Below, in pieces: positions 28,701-38,027 of a DNA stretch of 64,000 nucleotides (its first letter is position 1; every line of letters starts with the position of its first letter). The notes under the pieces were generated by a model, which did not search any database, was not told where the DNA came from, and worked only from the letters and a program-made list of their open reading frames with translations. Both the position numbers and the translations under genes were made by a program. Origin of the DNA: 66-474 sp963771735 (GTDB lineage Bacteria; Pseudomonadota; Gammaproteobacteria; Xanthomonadales; Rhodanobacteraceae); contig CAVYUN010000003.1 of NCBI GenBank assembly GCA_963771735.1, positions 1 to 64,000 of the forward strand, written 5' to 3'.

Positions 28701-30308
28701 ATGCCCGCCATTACCACCCGCATCGACAGCAAGAGCGCAGCGTTCCGCGATAATGCCGAGAGTCTGCGCAAACTCACGGATGCGCTGAGAGCCGAACTTG
28801 CACGCACTGCAGAAGGTGGCGGCGACAGGGCTCGCGAGAAACACGTGGCGCGCGGCAAGCTGCTGCCGCGCGAGCGTATCCGTGCCCTGCTCGATCCGGG
28901 CTCGCCGTTCCTGGAACTGTCCCCGCTGGCCGCACATGGCATGTACGACGACCAGGCACCGGCCGCCGGCATCATCACCGGCATCGGGCGGGTTCACCAG
29001 ACCGAAGTTCTGGTAATCGCCAACGACGCCACCGTCAAGGGTGGGACCTATTTCCCGATGACGGTGAAAAAACACTTGCGTGCCCAGGAAGTGGCGCTGG
29101 AAAACCGCCTGCCGTGCATCTACCTGGTCGATTCCGGTGGCGCCTTCCTGCCCCTGCAGGATGAAGTGTTTCCGGACAAGGAGCACTTCGGCCGCATCTT
29201 CTACAACCAGGCGCGCATGTCGTCGTTGGGCATTCCGCAGATCGCGGTGGTGATGGGATCATGCACGGCCGGCGGTGCCTACGTGCCGGCGATGAGCGAC
29301 GAAACCATCATCGTCAAGCAACAAGGCACCATCTTCCTCGGCGGGCCGCCGCTGGTGAAGGCCGCCACCGGCGAAGTGGTGGATGCCGAAACGCTGGGCG
29401 GCGCCGATGTGCATACCTCGCAGTCTGGCGTTGCCGACCATTTCGCCGAGAACGATGCCCACGCACTGTCCGTCGCTCGCGACATCGTCGCAACGTTGAA
29501 TCGCAAGAAGGCCATGCCGCTTGCATTGCAAAGGCCCTGCGAACCGAAATATGCCGTGGAGGAAATCTACGGCCTGATCCCCCAGGACACGCGCCGCCCG
29601 TTCGACATCCGCGAAGTGATCGCACGCATCGTCGACGGCTCGGAGTTCCACGAATTCAAGGCGCGCTACGGCAAGACCCTGGTGACCGGCTTCGCGCATA
29701 TCCACGGCTATCCGGTCGGCATCGTCGCCAACAACGGCATCCTTTTTTCGGAGAGTGCGCTCAAGGGCGCGCACTTCATCGAGCTGTGCAACCAGCGCAA
29801 CGTGCCGCTGGTATTCCTGCAGAACATCACCGGCTTCATGGTCGGCAAGAAATACGAACAGGCCGGCATCGCCAAGGACGGCGCCAAGATGGTCACCGCC
29901 GTGGCCTGCTCGCACGTACCCAAGTTCACCGTGGTGATCGGTGGCAGCTTCGGTGCCGGCAATTACGCGATGTGCGGTCGCGCCTACGGCGCGCGTTTCC
30001 TGTGGATGTGGCCGAATGCGCGGATCAGCGTGATGGGCGGCGAGCAAGCCGCCAGCGTGCTGGCCACGGTCAAGCGCGACGGCCTGGAAGCGGCCGGCAA
30101 GGACTGGAGCGCCGAGGACGAAGAAGCCTTCAAGGCGCCGATCCGCGAGCAGTATGAACGCCAGGGCCACCCGTACTACGCCAGCGCACGGCTGTGGGAC
30201 GACGGCATCATCGACCCGGCCGACACCCGCCGCGTGCTGGGCCTGGCCATCTCTGCCTCGATGAACGCGCCGATCGAACCGCAACGCTACGGCGTGTTCC
30301 GTATGTAG
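28701..30308 (+). CDS. liuB: Methylcrotonyl-CoA carboxylase, carboxyltransferase (beta) subunit
   Basis: This 535-residue carboxyltransferase has both crotonase-like halves. The first has ERIRALLDPGSPFLELSPLA and GSCTAGGAYVPAMSDETII. The second has ITGFMVGKKYEQAGIAKDGA and SFGAGNYAMCGRAYGARFLW, where the methylcrotonyl-CoA enzyme typically keeps GNYAMCGRAY. It transfers CO2 from biotin to 3-methylcrotonyl-CoA, giving 3-methylglutaconyl-CoA. The partner biotin subunit lies at 33,513. The separation of the two by an iron transport operon is unusual but leaves both intact in content. Confidence 0.9.
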   Translation: MPAITTRIDSKSAAFRDNAESLRKLTDALRAELARTAEGGGDRAREKHVARGKLLPRERIRALLDPGSPFLELSPLAAHGMYDDQAPAAGIITGIGRVHQTEVLVIANDATVKGGTYFPMTVKKHLRAQEVALENRLPCIYLVDSGGAFLPLQDEVFPDKEHFGRIFYNQARMSSLGIPQIAVVMGSCTAGGAYVPAMSDETIIVKQQGTIFLGGPPLVKAATGEVVDAETLGGADVHTSQSGVADHFAENDAHALSVARDIVATLNRKKAMPLALQRPCEPKYAVEEIYGLIPQDTRRPFDIREVIARIVDGSEFHEFKARYGKTLVTGFAHIHGYPVGIVANNGILFSESALKGAHFIELCNQRNVPLVFLQNITGFMVGKKYEQAGIAKDGAKMVTAVACSHVPKFTVVIGGSFGAGNYAMCGRAYGARFLWMWPNARISVMGGEQAASVLATVKRDGLEAAGKDWSAEDEEAFKAPIREQYERQGHPYYASARLWDDGIIDPADTRRVLGLAISASMNAPIEPQRYGVFRM

Positions 30309-30317
30309 GCTGCGGTT

Positions 30318-30875
30318 CTACTTGCCGGTTTTTTCCGGCGCGTAACGCATGTTGTCGAGCAACGGCGTTTTCGGCCGCTGGATGTGCACGATGCCGACGC
30401 CCGCCAGGGCATGGCACGCGTTGCACGAAGCCGAAAGATGGTCGTAGGCCTTGGCGAACGCGGCCTTGTTCTTCTTTTCCAGGGCCGACTGCACGCCCTC
30501 GATGGCCTGGTTCATGATCGCGGGCATGACTACCGAAAGCTTTTCCGGCTGCACTTCCGGTGCATTGCCGTTGGTCTCCTCGATGCCGTGCAGGGCTTCG
30601 CCGAGTTCGCCGACCATGTAATAGGCCAGATTCCAGTTGCCGGCCTCACCCGCCCACCACAGGCGATCGTGGCGAATCTGCAATTCCAGCATCTGGTGGC
30701 CGAGTTCGGGGGGCGGCAGGCGCCGTTCCAGCGCGTCGATTTTCGCCTCGAGCGCGGCGATCCTGGCACTGTCCGAAGCCGGCGCGGGCGTGGTCCCGGC
30801 CGCGATCACCGCAAATGACGCACTTGCCAGCGCGGCGCAAACGCCCAGTGACGAATAAACGGATGTCTTCTTCAT
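30318..30875 (-). CDS. Periplasmic c-type cytochrome-like protein
   Basis: This 185-residue protein has a signal peptide (GVCAALASASFAVIAAG), a short coiled-coil-like helix (SARIAALEAKIDALERRL), a helical domain and one haem-binding motif, CNACH, at about residue 152 in YDHLSASCNACHALAG. The start is ATG 30,875; the ORF reaches further upstream without a ribosome binding site. It is the last gene of an apparent three-gene set with an FTR1 permease and a cupredoxin on the same strand, so an electron-carrying role in iron oxidation before uptake is plausible. Confidence 0.8.
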   Translation of the reverse strand: MKKTSVYSSLGVCAALASASFAVIAAGTTPAPASDSARIAALEAKIDALERRLPPPELGHQMLELQIRHDRLWWAGEAGNWNLAYYMVGELGEALHGIEETNGNAPEVQPEKLSVVMPAIMNQAIEGVQSALEKKNKAAFAKAYDHLSASCNACHALAGVGIVHIQRPKTPLLDNMRYAPEKTGK

Positions 30876-30897
30876 CGATGACTCCGGCCGCGGCTGC

Positions 30898-31779
30898 TCA
30901 TGCGCCGTGCGTGGCAGGTGTGGCGCTTTGCGGAACATGGTCGATGGAAGCCGGTTTCATGCGGTTGCGTTGTACACGCATGCGCCAAGCCACCAGGCGC
31001 ATGCCAGCGACGAGGATCACGAAGGTCGCGATCCAGAACACCAGCTGCATGCCGGCCGGCCGTGCTTCGTAACCGGTAAGGATGTGGACCGCCTGCCCGA
31101 CGATCGATCCGTTCTTGAGCAGCCACGAGCTGTTCCAGAGCTGGTTGCCCAATGCCGGCAGCAGGTTGGCCTGGATCAGGAAGCCTGCCGCGGTCGCGGC
31201 CAGCCCCGAGGCCAGCACCACCAGCATCCAGTTGGTCACGCTGAAGAAATAGCGGAGCGGGATGCGCAGCAACCCGAAATACAGCGCGAAACCGACCGCG
31301 ACGCCGCCCGCGAGCCCCAGCGGCACGCCGGCAAGGAATCCGGACTCGCCGGCACCGCCGGCGGCCATCCCGAACAGGAACAGCACGATTTCCGAGCCTT
31401 CGCGCAATACCGCGAGCGCGACCACGGCCAGCAGGATCGCGATGGAACTCGACCCGGCCTTCACCGAATCGGTGACGCGATGCATGTGCTGCACCATTTC
31501 CTTGCCGTGGCTGGACATCCAGGTCACGTGCCAGCCGATCATCACCACCGCGGTCAACAGCACGGCCGCTTCGAACACTTCCTGCCCGATGCCGCCCAGC
31601 GAGCCTTCGATGAAGCCCATGCACACGGCCACCACGATCGCCCCGGCCACGCCCAGCGCGATGCCGCCACCCACGAACACGCCGCGCCTGGGCACGCCGC
31701 GCGTGGCTGCCGCGACCACGGTCACGATCAGGGCGGCTTCCAGCACCTCACGAAAAACCAGCAATGCAATACCCAGCAT
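30898..31779 (-). CDS. FTR1-family iron permease
   Basis: This 293-residue protein has seven likely membrane helices and the two REXXE iron-binding motifs of the family: FREVLEAALIV near the N-terminus and LREGSEIVLFLFGMAAG near residue 125. It imports ferric iron across the inner membrane, usually with a periplasmic oxidase or electron carrier. The upstream cupredoxin ends six bases before its start, and the cytochrome lies 22 bp downstream, so the three form one transcription unit. Confidence 0.88.
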   Translation of the reverse strand: MLGIALLVFREVLEAALIVTVVAAATRGVPRRGVFVGGGIALGVAGAIVVAVCMGFIEGSLGGIGQEVFEAAVLLTAVVMIGWHVTWMSSHGKEMVQHMHRVTDSVKAGSSSIAILLAVVALAVLREGSEIVLFLFGMAAGGAGESGFLAGVPLGLAGGVAVGFALYFGLLRIPLRYFFSVTNWMLVVLASGLAATAAGFLIQANLLPALGNQLWNSSWLLKNGSIVGQAVHILTGYEARPAGMQLVFWIATFVILVAGMRLVAWRMRVQRNRMKPASIDHVPQSATPATHGA

Positions 31780-31785
31780 GGACTG

Positions 31786-32119
31786 TCACTCCACGATCAA
31801 CGCACCGGTGGTGGCACGATGGAAATCGTCATAGAACTTGTAGGTGCCCTTGGCGAGCGGACCGATGAACACCGTGATCGTGCTGTTCGGCAACACGATC
31901 TTTTCGCAGTTGAAGTCGGTGCTTTCGAATTCCGATGGCACCGTGTCCCGGTTCGTCACCAGCACCTTGAACCTGGTGTTGCCCGGAACCTTGAACGTCG
32001 TCGGCTCGAACTTGTGGTTTTCAGGACGAGATGGAATTCGGGAATGCTTGCCGGCGACGTGCCGCCAACGGCGCCGCCAGTGCACCCGCGAAAAGGATCG
32101 TCGACAGCAACCAGCGCAT
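31786..32119 (-). pseudogene. Cupredoxin-like periplasmic protein, frameshifted near the N-terminus
   Basis: The start ATG at 32,119 opens a signal peptide (MRWLLSTILFAGALAAPLA). The mature part, HKFEPTTFKVPGNTRFKVLV then NRDTVPSEFESTDFNCEKIV and GTYKFYDDFHRATTGALIVE, is a cupredoxin-1 domain as found beside FTR1 permeases. Two frame changes (near 32,060 and 32,030) separate the two parts. Sequencing error is the simplest explanation because the remaining sequence is well conserved. It probably oxidises or hands iron to the permease. Confidence 0.7.
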
Positions 32120-32165
32120 GGTTGGACTCCGGTCAGGGCTCCATTTGCCCATGTTTCGATGGAGT

Positions 32166-32184
32166 AATGCTAATCGTTCTCATT
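32166..32184. promoter_or_regulatory. Probable Fur box
   Basis: AATGCTAATCGTTCTCATT resembles the Fur consensus of alternating GATAAT-type hexamers. It lies 47 bp upstream of the cupredoxin start, where the promoter of the iron transport operon should be. It implies repression when iron is plentiful. Confidence 0.7.
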
Positions 32185-32298
32185 TCGTAACACAATAGGT
32201 CATCGCGAAATGCCGGATCGGAGGCCGTTCAGCCTCCTTGCCTGGCAGGGGGTCGCGCGACATCCGGGTTATCCTTTCGGCTTTGACCGGATCCTTGC

Positions 32299-33094
32299 AT
32301 GGACGAAACGATACGAATCGACCGCAACGACTGGGCCGCGACGCTGATGCTGAACCGCCCCCGGGTCCACAACGCGTTCGACGACGCGCTGATTGCCGAA
32401 GCCACTGCCGCGCTGGCTGCGCTGGCCGGGGACGCAAGCATCCGCGTGCTGGTGCTGACCGGCGCTGGTTCGACGTTTTCCGCCGGCGCCGACCTCAACT
32501 GGATGCGGCGGATGGTGGATGCCGGTGCGGAGGAGAACCGCGACGATGCGCTGCGCCTCGCCAAGCTCCTGCGTGCCCTGCAATTCTTTCCCAAGCCCAC
32601 CATTGCGCGCGTCAACGGCTCGGCCTATGGCGGCGGCGTCGGCCTGATCGCCTGCTGCGACATCGCGATCGGCGTCGAGGGCGCGAAATTCGCGCTCAGC
32701 GAAGTCAAGCTCGGCCTCGTTCCGGCCACGATCGCGCCCTACGTGGTGCAGGCTGTCGGCCCGCGCCAGGCGCGCCGGTTGTTCGTCAGTGCCGAGATCT
32801 TCGATGCCGCCGAAGCAGAGCGCATCGGCCTGCTGCATCAGTGCGTGGCTGCCGGGCAGCTTGACGAAGCAGTCGATCGCCAGTTGCACTTCCTGGCCAA
32901 GGGCGGCCCGGTCGCGCAGCACGAAGCCAAGCGTCTGGCGCTGCGCACGGCCGGCATGACGCCCGAATCCGCCGAGCGGAATCGACATCGACAACGCGGA
33001 TTTGATCGCACGATTGCGGGTATCCCCCGAAGGCCAGGAAGGCCTCGCTGCATTTCTCGCCAAACATCCGCCAAGCTGGGCGGTGAAGGAATGA
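32299..33094 (+). CDS. liuC: Enoyl-CoA hydratase, probable methylglutaconyl-CoA hydratase, one frameshift
   Basis: Crotonase fold with the oxyanion-hole segments TFSAGADLNWMRRMVD and NGSAYGGGVGLIACCD and the conserved FALSEVKLGLVPATI. ADLNWMRRM is typical of LiuC. Near 32,985 the frame changes; the correct C-terminus, ARLRVSPEGQEGLAAFLAKH and PPSWAVKE, ends at the stop 33,092-33,094. It hydrates 3-methylglutaconyl-CoA to HMG-CoA. The stop overlaps the start of the VOC protein by ATGA, so the two are translationally coupled. Confidence 0.82.
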
Positions 33095-33486
33095 CCATGC
33101 TCGACCATATCGGTTTCCCCGTTTCCAATTTCCTGCATAGCCGCAAGTTCTATACGGCCGTATTGGAAACCCTCGGCATCGGCCTGGTGATGGAGGTCAC
33201 CGCCGAACAGACCGGCGGCACTTCGCACGCCGGGTTCGGCGAGGACGGCAAGCCCTATTTCTGGATCGGCGACGGCGAGGGCACCTTGCGCGGCCGCTTG
33301 CATGTCGCATTCACGGCGAGAACCCGCGCCGACGTGGACGCGTTCCACCAGGCCGCGATGCTGATGGGCGCCCGCGACAATGGGCGCCCCGCCCTGCGTC
33401 CGCATTACCACGAACACTATTACGCCGCCTTCGTGCTGGACCCGGACGGGCACAACATCGAAGCGGTCTGCCACAATCCCGGTTGA
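33091..33486 (+). CDS. VOC (glyoxalase/dioxygenase) family protein
   Basis: This 131-residue protein starts MTMLDHIGFPVSNF and shows the paired beta-alpha-beta-beta-beta units of the vicinal oxygen chelate fold. Candidate metal ligands are His in LDHIG, HVAFTA and HYYAAFVLDPDG. VOC proteins of this length include glyoxalase-like and methylmalonyl-CoA epimerase-like members; I cannot choose between them. It lies inside the leucine cluster, coupled to the hydratase and 26 bp before the carboxylase subunit. Confidence 0.8.
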   Translation: MTMLDHIGFPVSNFLHSRKFYTAVLETLGIGLVMEVTAEQTGGTSHAGFGEDGKPYFWIGDGEGTLRGRLHVAFTARTRADVDAFHQAAMLMGARDNGRPALRPHYHEHYYAAFVLDPDGHNIEAVCHNPG

Positions 33487-33512
33487 CTTCAAGCAAGATC
33501 GCCAACCAAAAG

Positions 33513-35503
33513 ATGTTCGAAAAAATCCTGATCGCCAATCGCGGCGAAATCGCCTGCCGCGTGATCCGTACCTGCCGCCGGCTCGGCATCCGCACTGTCG
33601 CCGTGTACTCGGAAGCCGACCGCGAGGCGCAGCACGTGCGCCAGGCCGACGAAGCGTGGCCGATCGGTGGACCGCGTCCGGATGAGTCCTACCTGCGTGG
33701 CGACGCGATCATCGCAGTCGCGCAGCAAACCGGGGCACAGGCGATCCATCCTGGATACGGTTTTCTCTCTGAAAACACCGGTTTTTCGCGTGCCTGCATC
33801 GAGGCGGGCATTACCTTCATCGGTCCCGATCCCGCAAGCATCGAGGCGATGGGTTCGAAGGCCGCCGCCAAGCGGCTCATGGCGAAGCACAAGGTGCCGC
33901 TGGTGCCCGGCTACAGCGGCGACGACCAGGACAGCGCGTTCCTGGCCGAACAGGCCCGCGCGGTCGGTTACCCGCTGATTCTCAAGCCATCCGCGGGCGG
34001 TGGCGGCAAGGGCATGCAAATCGTCCGCAGCGATGAGGAATTCCCGGACGCGCTGGCCGCGGCGCAGCGCGTCGCCAAAGCCTCGTTCGGTGATGCCTCG
34101 ATGCTGCTGGAACGCTACATCGAGCATCCGCGTCACATCGAATTCCAGGTGTTCGGCGATCGCCACGGCAACATCATCCACCTCGACGAGCGCGAATGTT
34201 CGGCGCAACGGCGCTACCAGAAGGTGCTGGAGGAAACGCCCTCGCCTTTCCTCAACGACGAACGCCGCGCCGCGATGGGTGCGGCTGCGGTCGCGGCGGC
34301 GAAAGCCGTCCACTATGTCGGTGCCGGAACCGTGGAATTCATCGTCGGGCCCGGAGGGCGATTTTCATTTCATGGAAATGAACACGCGCCTGCAGGTCGA
34401 ACACCCGGTCACCGAAATGACCCATGGCATCGATCTCGTCGAATGGCAGCTACGAATCGCGGATGGCGAACAATTGCCGCTCGGCGCAGGACCAGGTGAG
34501 TTCGCACGGCCATTCCATCGAAGTGCGCCTGTATGCGGAGGATCCCGACCACGGTTTCCTGCCCAGTTCCGGCAAGCTGAGGCGCCTGCAGCTACCGCAA
34601 GCATCACCGCATGTGCGCCTCGACGGCGGCGTGATCGAGGGCGACACCGTCACGATTTTCTACGATCCCATGATCGCCAAGCTGATCGTGTGGGACGTCG
34701 ACCGTTTGCAGGCACTGCAACGGATGCGCGATGCGCTGGCCGAATGCGAGATAGCCGGACCCAAGTCCAACGTCGCGTTCCTCGAGCGACTGGTGCGGCA
34801 CCCCATGGTCATCGAAGGCCGCATCGACACCGGGTACCTCGACCGGCGTCTCGACGAATTCGTCGCGGGCGACGCGCCGCCCGGCACGCAAACCCTGTTC
34901 GCGGCCGCCACGGCCGCGCTGCTGCATGACGAACGCCACGCCCTGCACAAGGCCGGCGATCCACATTCGCCTTGGGACACCACTGATGCGTGGCGGATCG
35001 GCCACGCCGGCAAACGCATCGTCGCACTTGCGACCCGCGGGCAACAATTCGACATCGAGGCGCGTGGCCATGCCGGTGACTACCGCATGCGTTGCGGCGA
35101 TGCCGAGTGCGCGGTTGCGGGCGCACGCTGGGACGGCACCGTGCTTGCGGCACGTTTCGATGGCGAGGCGAGGTGCCGTGCCGTGCGCGCCGACGGCGCG
35201 CGTGTCTTGCTGCACGACGACAACGGCAACCGCTGGCGGCTTGAACGCGTCCCCGCGTTCGCGTGGGAATCCAGCGACATGGCAGCCGGCGACCAGATCA
35301 CGGCGCCGATGCCGGGCCGTATCGTGCTGGTGAAAGCCGGCGCCGGCGACGAGGTCGAGGCCGGACAGGAGCTGCTGGTGATGGAAGCCATGAAGATGGA
35401 GCTTTCGTTGAAGGCACCACGCGCCGGAACCATCGAGGATGTGGCCGCTGCCGCCGGTGATTTCGTGGAAGCCGACGCGGTACTGGTGCGCTTCGCTGAA
35501 TAG
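33513..35503 (+). CDS. liuD: Methylcrotonyl-CoA carboxylase, biotin-containing (alpha) subunit, two frameshifts
   Basis: The biotin carboxylase domain begins MFEKILIANRGEIACRVIRT, with the ATP-grasp loop KPSAGGGGKGMQIV, HIEFQVFGDRHGN and the catalytic RYQKVLEETPSP and EMNTRLQVEHPVTE. Frame changes lie near 34,355 and 34,495. After these come the methylcrotonyl-specific linker domain and the biotinyl domain with the biotin lysine in VMEAMKMEL, ending at 35,503 after about 662 residues. It carboxylates biotin with ATP and bicarbonate for the beta subunit at 28,701. Because both domains are conserved around the breaks, I favour consensus errors over decay. Confidence 0.85.
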
Positions 35504-35671
35504 TCGCCTGGCGTTTCGTGCACGCAGCCTGCGTCCGGGCCTGCCTGCATGGGCCTTGCAAGTGGCCCGTCATGGCATCATTGAATACAGAAACGCCGCA
35601 CCCTGGCGCGCGGGGCGGCAAATTGGCAAGCCGTCGTGTCTGATGGACACGCACCCAGGACCGGATCGAGC

Positions 35672-36568
35672 ATGTTTCCCAATCACGTCCGTATCGTCGA
35701 AGTCGGCGCCCGCGACGGGCTGCAGAACGAGAAGGCGATCATCCCGACACCAGTCAAGATCGAACTGATCGATCGCCTGTCGGCCTGCGGCCTCGCAACC
35801 ATCGAGGCCACCAGCTTCGTCAGCCCGAAGTGGGTACCGCAGCTGGCCGACGCCGAAGAAGTCTACGCGGGCATCACGCGCAAGCCCGGCATCGATTATC
35901 CGGCGCTGGTGCCGAACATGCGCGGCTACGACCGCGCGCGGGCAGCCGGGGTGACCAGCATCGCGGTATTCACGGCCGCCAGCGAGGCGTTCAACCAGAA
36001 GAACATCAATGCCTCGATCGACGAATCGATCGAGCGGTTCCGGCCCGTGATCGAACGCGCGCGTTCCGAAGGCGTCCGCGTGCGCGGCTACGTTTCCACG
36101 GTGCTGGGCTGTCCCTATCAGGGCGAGGTGCCGGTCAGCGACGTGGTGCGCGTCTCCAAGCGCCTGTACGAGCTCGGCTGCGACGAGATTTCGCTGGGTG
36201 ACACCATTGGCGTCGGCACGCCGGTGAAGGCACGCGCGATGCTGCACGCGGTGTCGCACGAGGTGCCGATGAAGGCGCTGGCCGTGCACTTCCACGACAC
36301 CTACGACCAGGCCCTCGCCAACATCCTGGTGTGCCTGGAAGAAGGCGTGCGCGTGGTCGACAGTTCGGTATCCGGCACCGGCGGCTGTCCGTACGCAAGG
36401 GGTGCGACCGGCAACGTCGCCAGCGAGGACGTGGCCTACATGCTGCAGGGCATGGGCATCGAAACCGGCGTCGACCTGGACAAGCTTATCGAAACCGGCG
36501 CCTGGCTCGCCAGGCAACTCGGCAAGCCGACCTCCAGCCGCGTGACACGCGCGCGCATGGGCGAATGA
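35672..36568 (+). CDS. liuE: Hydroxymethylglutaryl-CoA lyase
   Basis: This 298-residue TIM-barrel enzyme has VEVGARDGLQNEKAIIPTPV at the start (catalytic Arg and Asp), TFVSPKWVPQLAD-type substrate contacts (here SFVSPKWVPQLAD), metal-binding HFHDTYDQALAN and the signature GTGGCPYARGATGNVASED with the active-site Cys. It cleaves HMG-CoA to acetyl-CoA and acetoacetate, the last carbon-breaking step of leucine degradation. Confidence 0.93.
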   Translation: MFPNHVRIVEVGARDGLQNEKAIIPTPVKIELIDRLSACGLATIEATSFVSPKWVPQLADAEEVYAGITRKPGIDYPALVPNMRGYDRARAAGVTSIAVFTAASEAFNQKNINASIDESIERFRPVIERARSEGVRVRGYVSTVLGCPYQGEVPVSDVVRVSKRLYELGCDEISLGDTIGVGTPVKARAMLHAVSHEVPMKALAVHFHDTYDQALANILVCLEEGVRVVDSSVSGTGGCPYARGATGNVASEDVAYMLQGMGIETGVDLDKLIETGAWLARQLGKPTSSRVTRARMGE

Positions 36569-36575
36569 GTGATCG

Positions 36576-37082
36576 ATGACACCCGACAGCCCCGTTCCGA
36601 AGCAATTCGTTTTGCGCCCCATCGAGGCGCGTGACGATGCCGCTATTGCGTCGATCATCCGCAAGGTAATGCCCGAATTCGGCGCTGGCGGCGAGGGTTT
36701 TGCGATCCACGACGCGGAAGTGGGCGCGATGAGCGGCGCGTATGCGGGTCCGCGCAGCGCCTATTTCGTGGTCGAAATCGAGGGCAGCGTGGCCGGTGGT
36801 TGTGGAATCGCGCCGCTCGAGCATGGCGAACCCGATGTCTGCGAACTGCGCAAGATGTACTTCCTGCCCGAAGCCCGCGGGCTGGGCATCGGCCACGCGG
36901 TGATCGTGCGTTGCCTCGAGACGGCGCGCGGCCTCGGCTACAAGCGCTGCTACATCGAGACCCTGACCGGGATGGATGCCGCGCAGGCCTTGTACAACCG
37001 GCATGGCTTTACGCCCCTGTGCGCACCGCTGGGCAACACCGGCCACCACGGCTGCGACCGCTGGTTCATCCGCGAGTTGTAG
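36576..37082 (+). CDS. GNAT-family N-acetyltransferase
   Basis: This 168-residue protein has the GNAT acetyl-CoA loop in LRKMYFLPEARGLGIGHAVI and the typical YIETLTGMDAAQALYNRHGF near the C-terminus. The substrate is unknown. It begins 7 bp after the lyase stop and is probably co-transcribed with it, although a role in leucine breakdown is not evident. Confidence 0.8.
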   Translation: MTPDSPVPKQFVLRPIEARDDAAIASIIRKVMPEFGAGGEGFAIHDAEVGAMSGAYAGPRSAYFVVEIEGSVAGGCGIAPLEHGEPDVCELRKMYFLPEARGLGIGHAVIVRCLETARGLGYKRCYIETLTGMDAAQALYNRHGFTPLCAPLGNTGHHGCDRWFIREL

Positions 37083-37142
37083 TTCGCTGCGCCAGCGTGG
37101 CTGCCCTACAATGGCGGGTTTGCAGATCAACGGAGTCCACGC

Positions 37143-37910
37143 ATGCAACTCGATCGGGTCAAGGCCGTCGTCACCGGCGGCGCATCAGGACTGGGACACG
37201 CCGTCGCACGGCATTTCGTCGCGCACGGCGGCAAGGTCGCGCTGTTCGACGTCAACGAAGAAAAGGGCCTCGCCGCCGCGAAAGACCTCGGCGATGCCGC
37301 ACGCTTCCTCAAGACCGACGTGACCAGCGAGGACGGCGTCGCTACCAATGTCGCCGCCGCGCGCGACGCCATGGGCGGATTGAACATGGTGATGAACTGC
37401 GCCGGCATCCTCGGCGCGGGCCGCGTGTTGGGCAGGGAAGGCCCGATGCCGCTGGCGCGGTTCCAGACCACGGTGATGGTGAACCTGGTCGGCAGCTTCA
37501 ACGTCGCCAAGGCTGGCGCCGCGCTGATGCAGGGCAACGAGCCTGGCGAGGATGGCGAACGCGGCGTGATCGTCAACACCGCTTCGGTGGCCGCCTACGA
37601 AGGCCAGATTGGCCAGGCCGCGTATTCAGCGTCCAAGGGCGGCGTGGTCGGCATGACCCTGCCGATGGCACGCGAGCTGGCGCGCTTCGGCATCCGCGTG
37701 ATGACCATCGCGCCCGGCATCTTCTGGACGCCGATGGTGGACGGCATGCCGCCGGAGGTCCAGGAATCGTTGTCGGCATCGATCCCCTTCCCATCGCGAC
37801 TGGGCAAGCCGGAAGAATTCGCGCAGACGGTCGCGTTCATCCTCGGCAACCGCTACTTGAACGGCGAAACCATCCGCCTCGACGGCGCGGTTCGGCTGCA
37901 ACCCAAATGA
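37143..37910 (+). CDS. Short-chain dehydrogenase, type II 3-hydroxyacyl-CoA dehydrogenase-like
   Basis: This 255-residue SDR has the NAD-binding TGGASGLGHAVARHF, the NCAGI strand motif, the active Ser in NTASVAAYEGQIGQ and YSASKGG (Tyr and Lys). The continuation RELARFGIRVMTIAPGIFWT with MVDGMP is typical of the HSD10-like 3-hydroxyacyl-CoA dehydrogenases, which act on branched short-chain acyl-CoA. That fits the neighbourhood of isoleucine/leucine catabolism. Confidence 0.82.
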   Translation: MQLDRVKAVVTGGASGLGHAVARHFVAHGGKVALFDVNEEKGLAAAKDLGDAARFLKTDVTSEDGVATNVAAARDAMGGLNMVMNCAGILGAGRVLGREGPMPLARFQTTVMVNLVGSFNVAKAGAALMQGNEPGEDGERGVIVNTASVAAYEGQIGQAAYSASKGGVVGMTLPMARELARFGIRVMTIAPGIFWTPMVDGMPPEVQESLSASIPFPSRLGKPEEFAQTVAFILGNRYLNGETIRLDGAVRLQPK

Positions 37911-37984
37911 CGACCGGACGTCGTCATACCGGACAGCACATGGACGTGCGTTGATCCGGGACCCATCTCCGTATCCCCACCACC

Positions 37985-38022
37985 CGCAACCATTGGGTCC
38001 CGGCCTGCACCGGGACGACGAA
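37985..38022. repeat. Dispersed palindromic repeat
   Basis: GGTCCCGGCCTGCACCGGGA followed by CGACG matches the TGGATCCCGGC...GCCGGGATGACG type at 23,888. It sits between the dehydrogenase and the EF-P-like gene and could form a terminating hairpin, though no T run follows. Confidence 0.55.
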
Positions 38023-38027
38023 ACCCC

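Noticed and set aside
32299..33486. A hydratase-VOC fusion protein
   Set aside because: The long ORF arises from a frameshift near 32,985. The normal hydratase C-terminus and stop are in the neighbouring frame and overlap a good VOC start.
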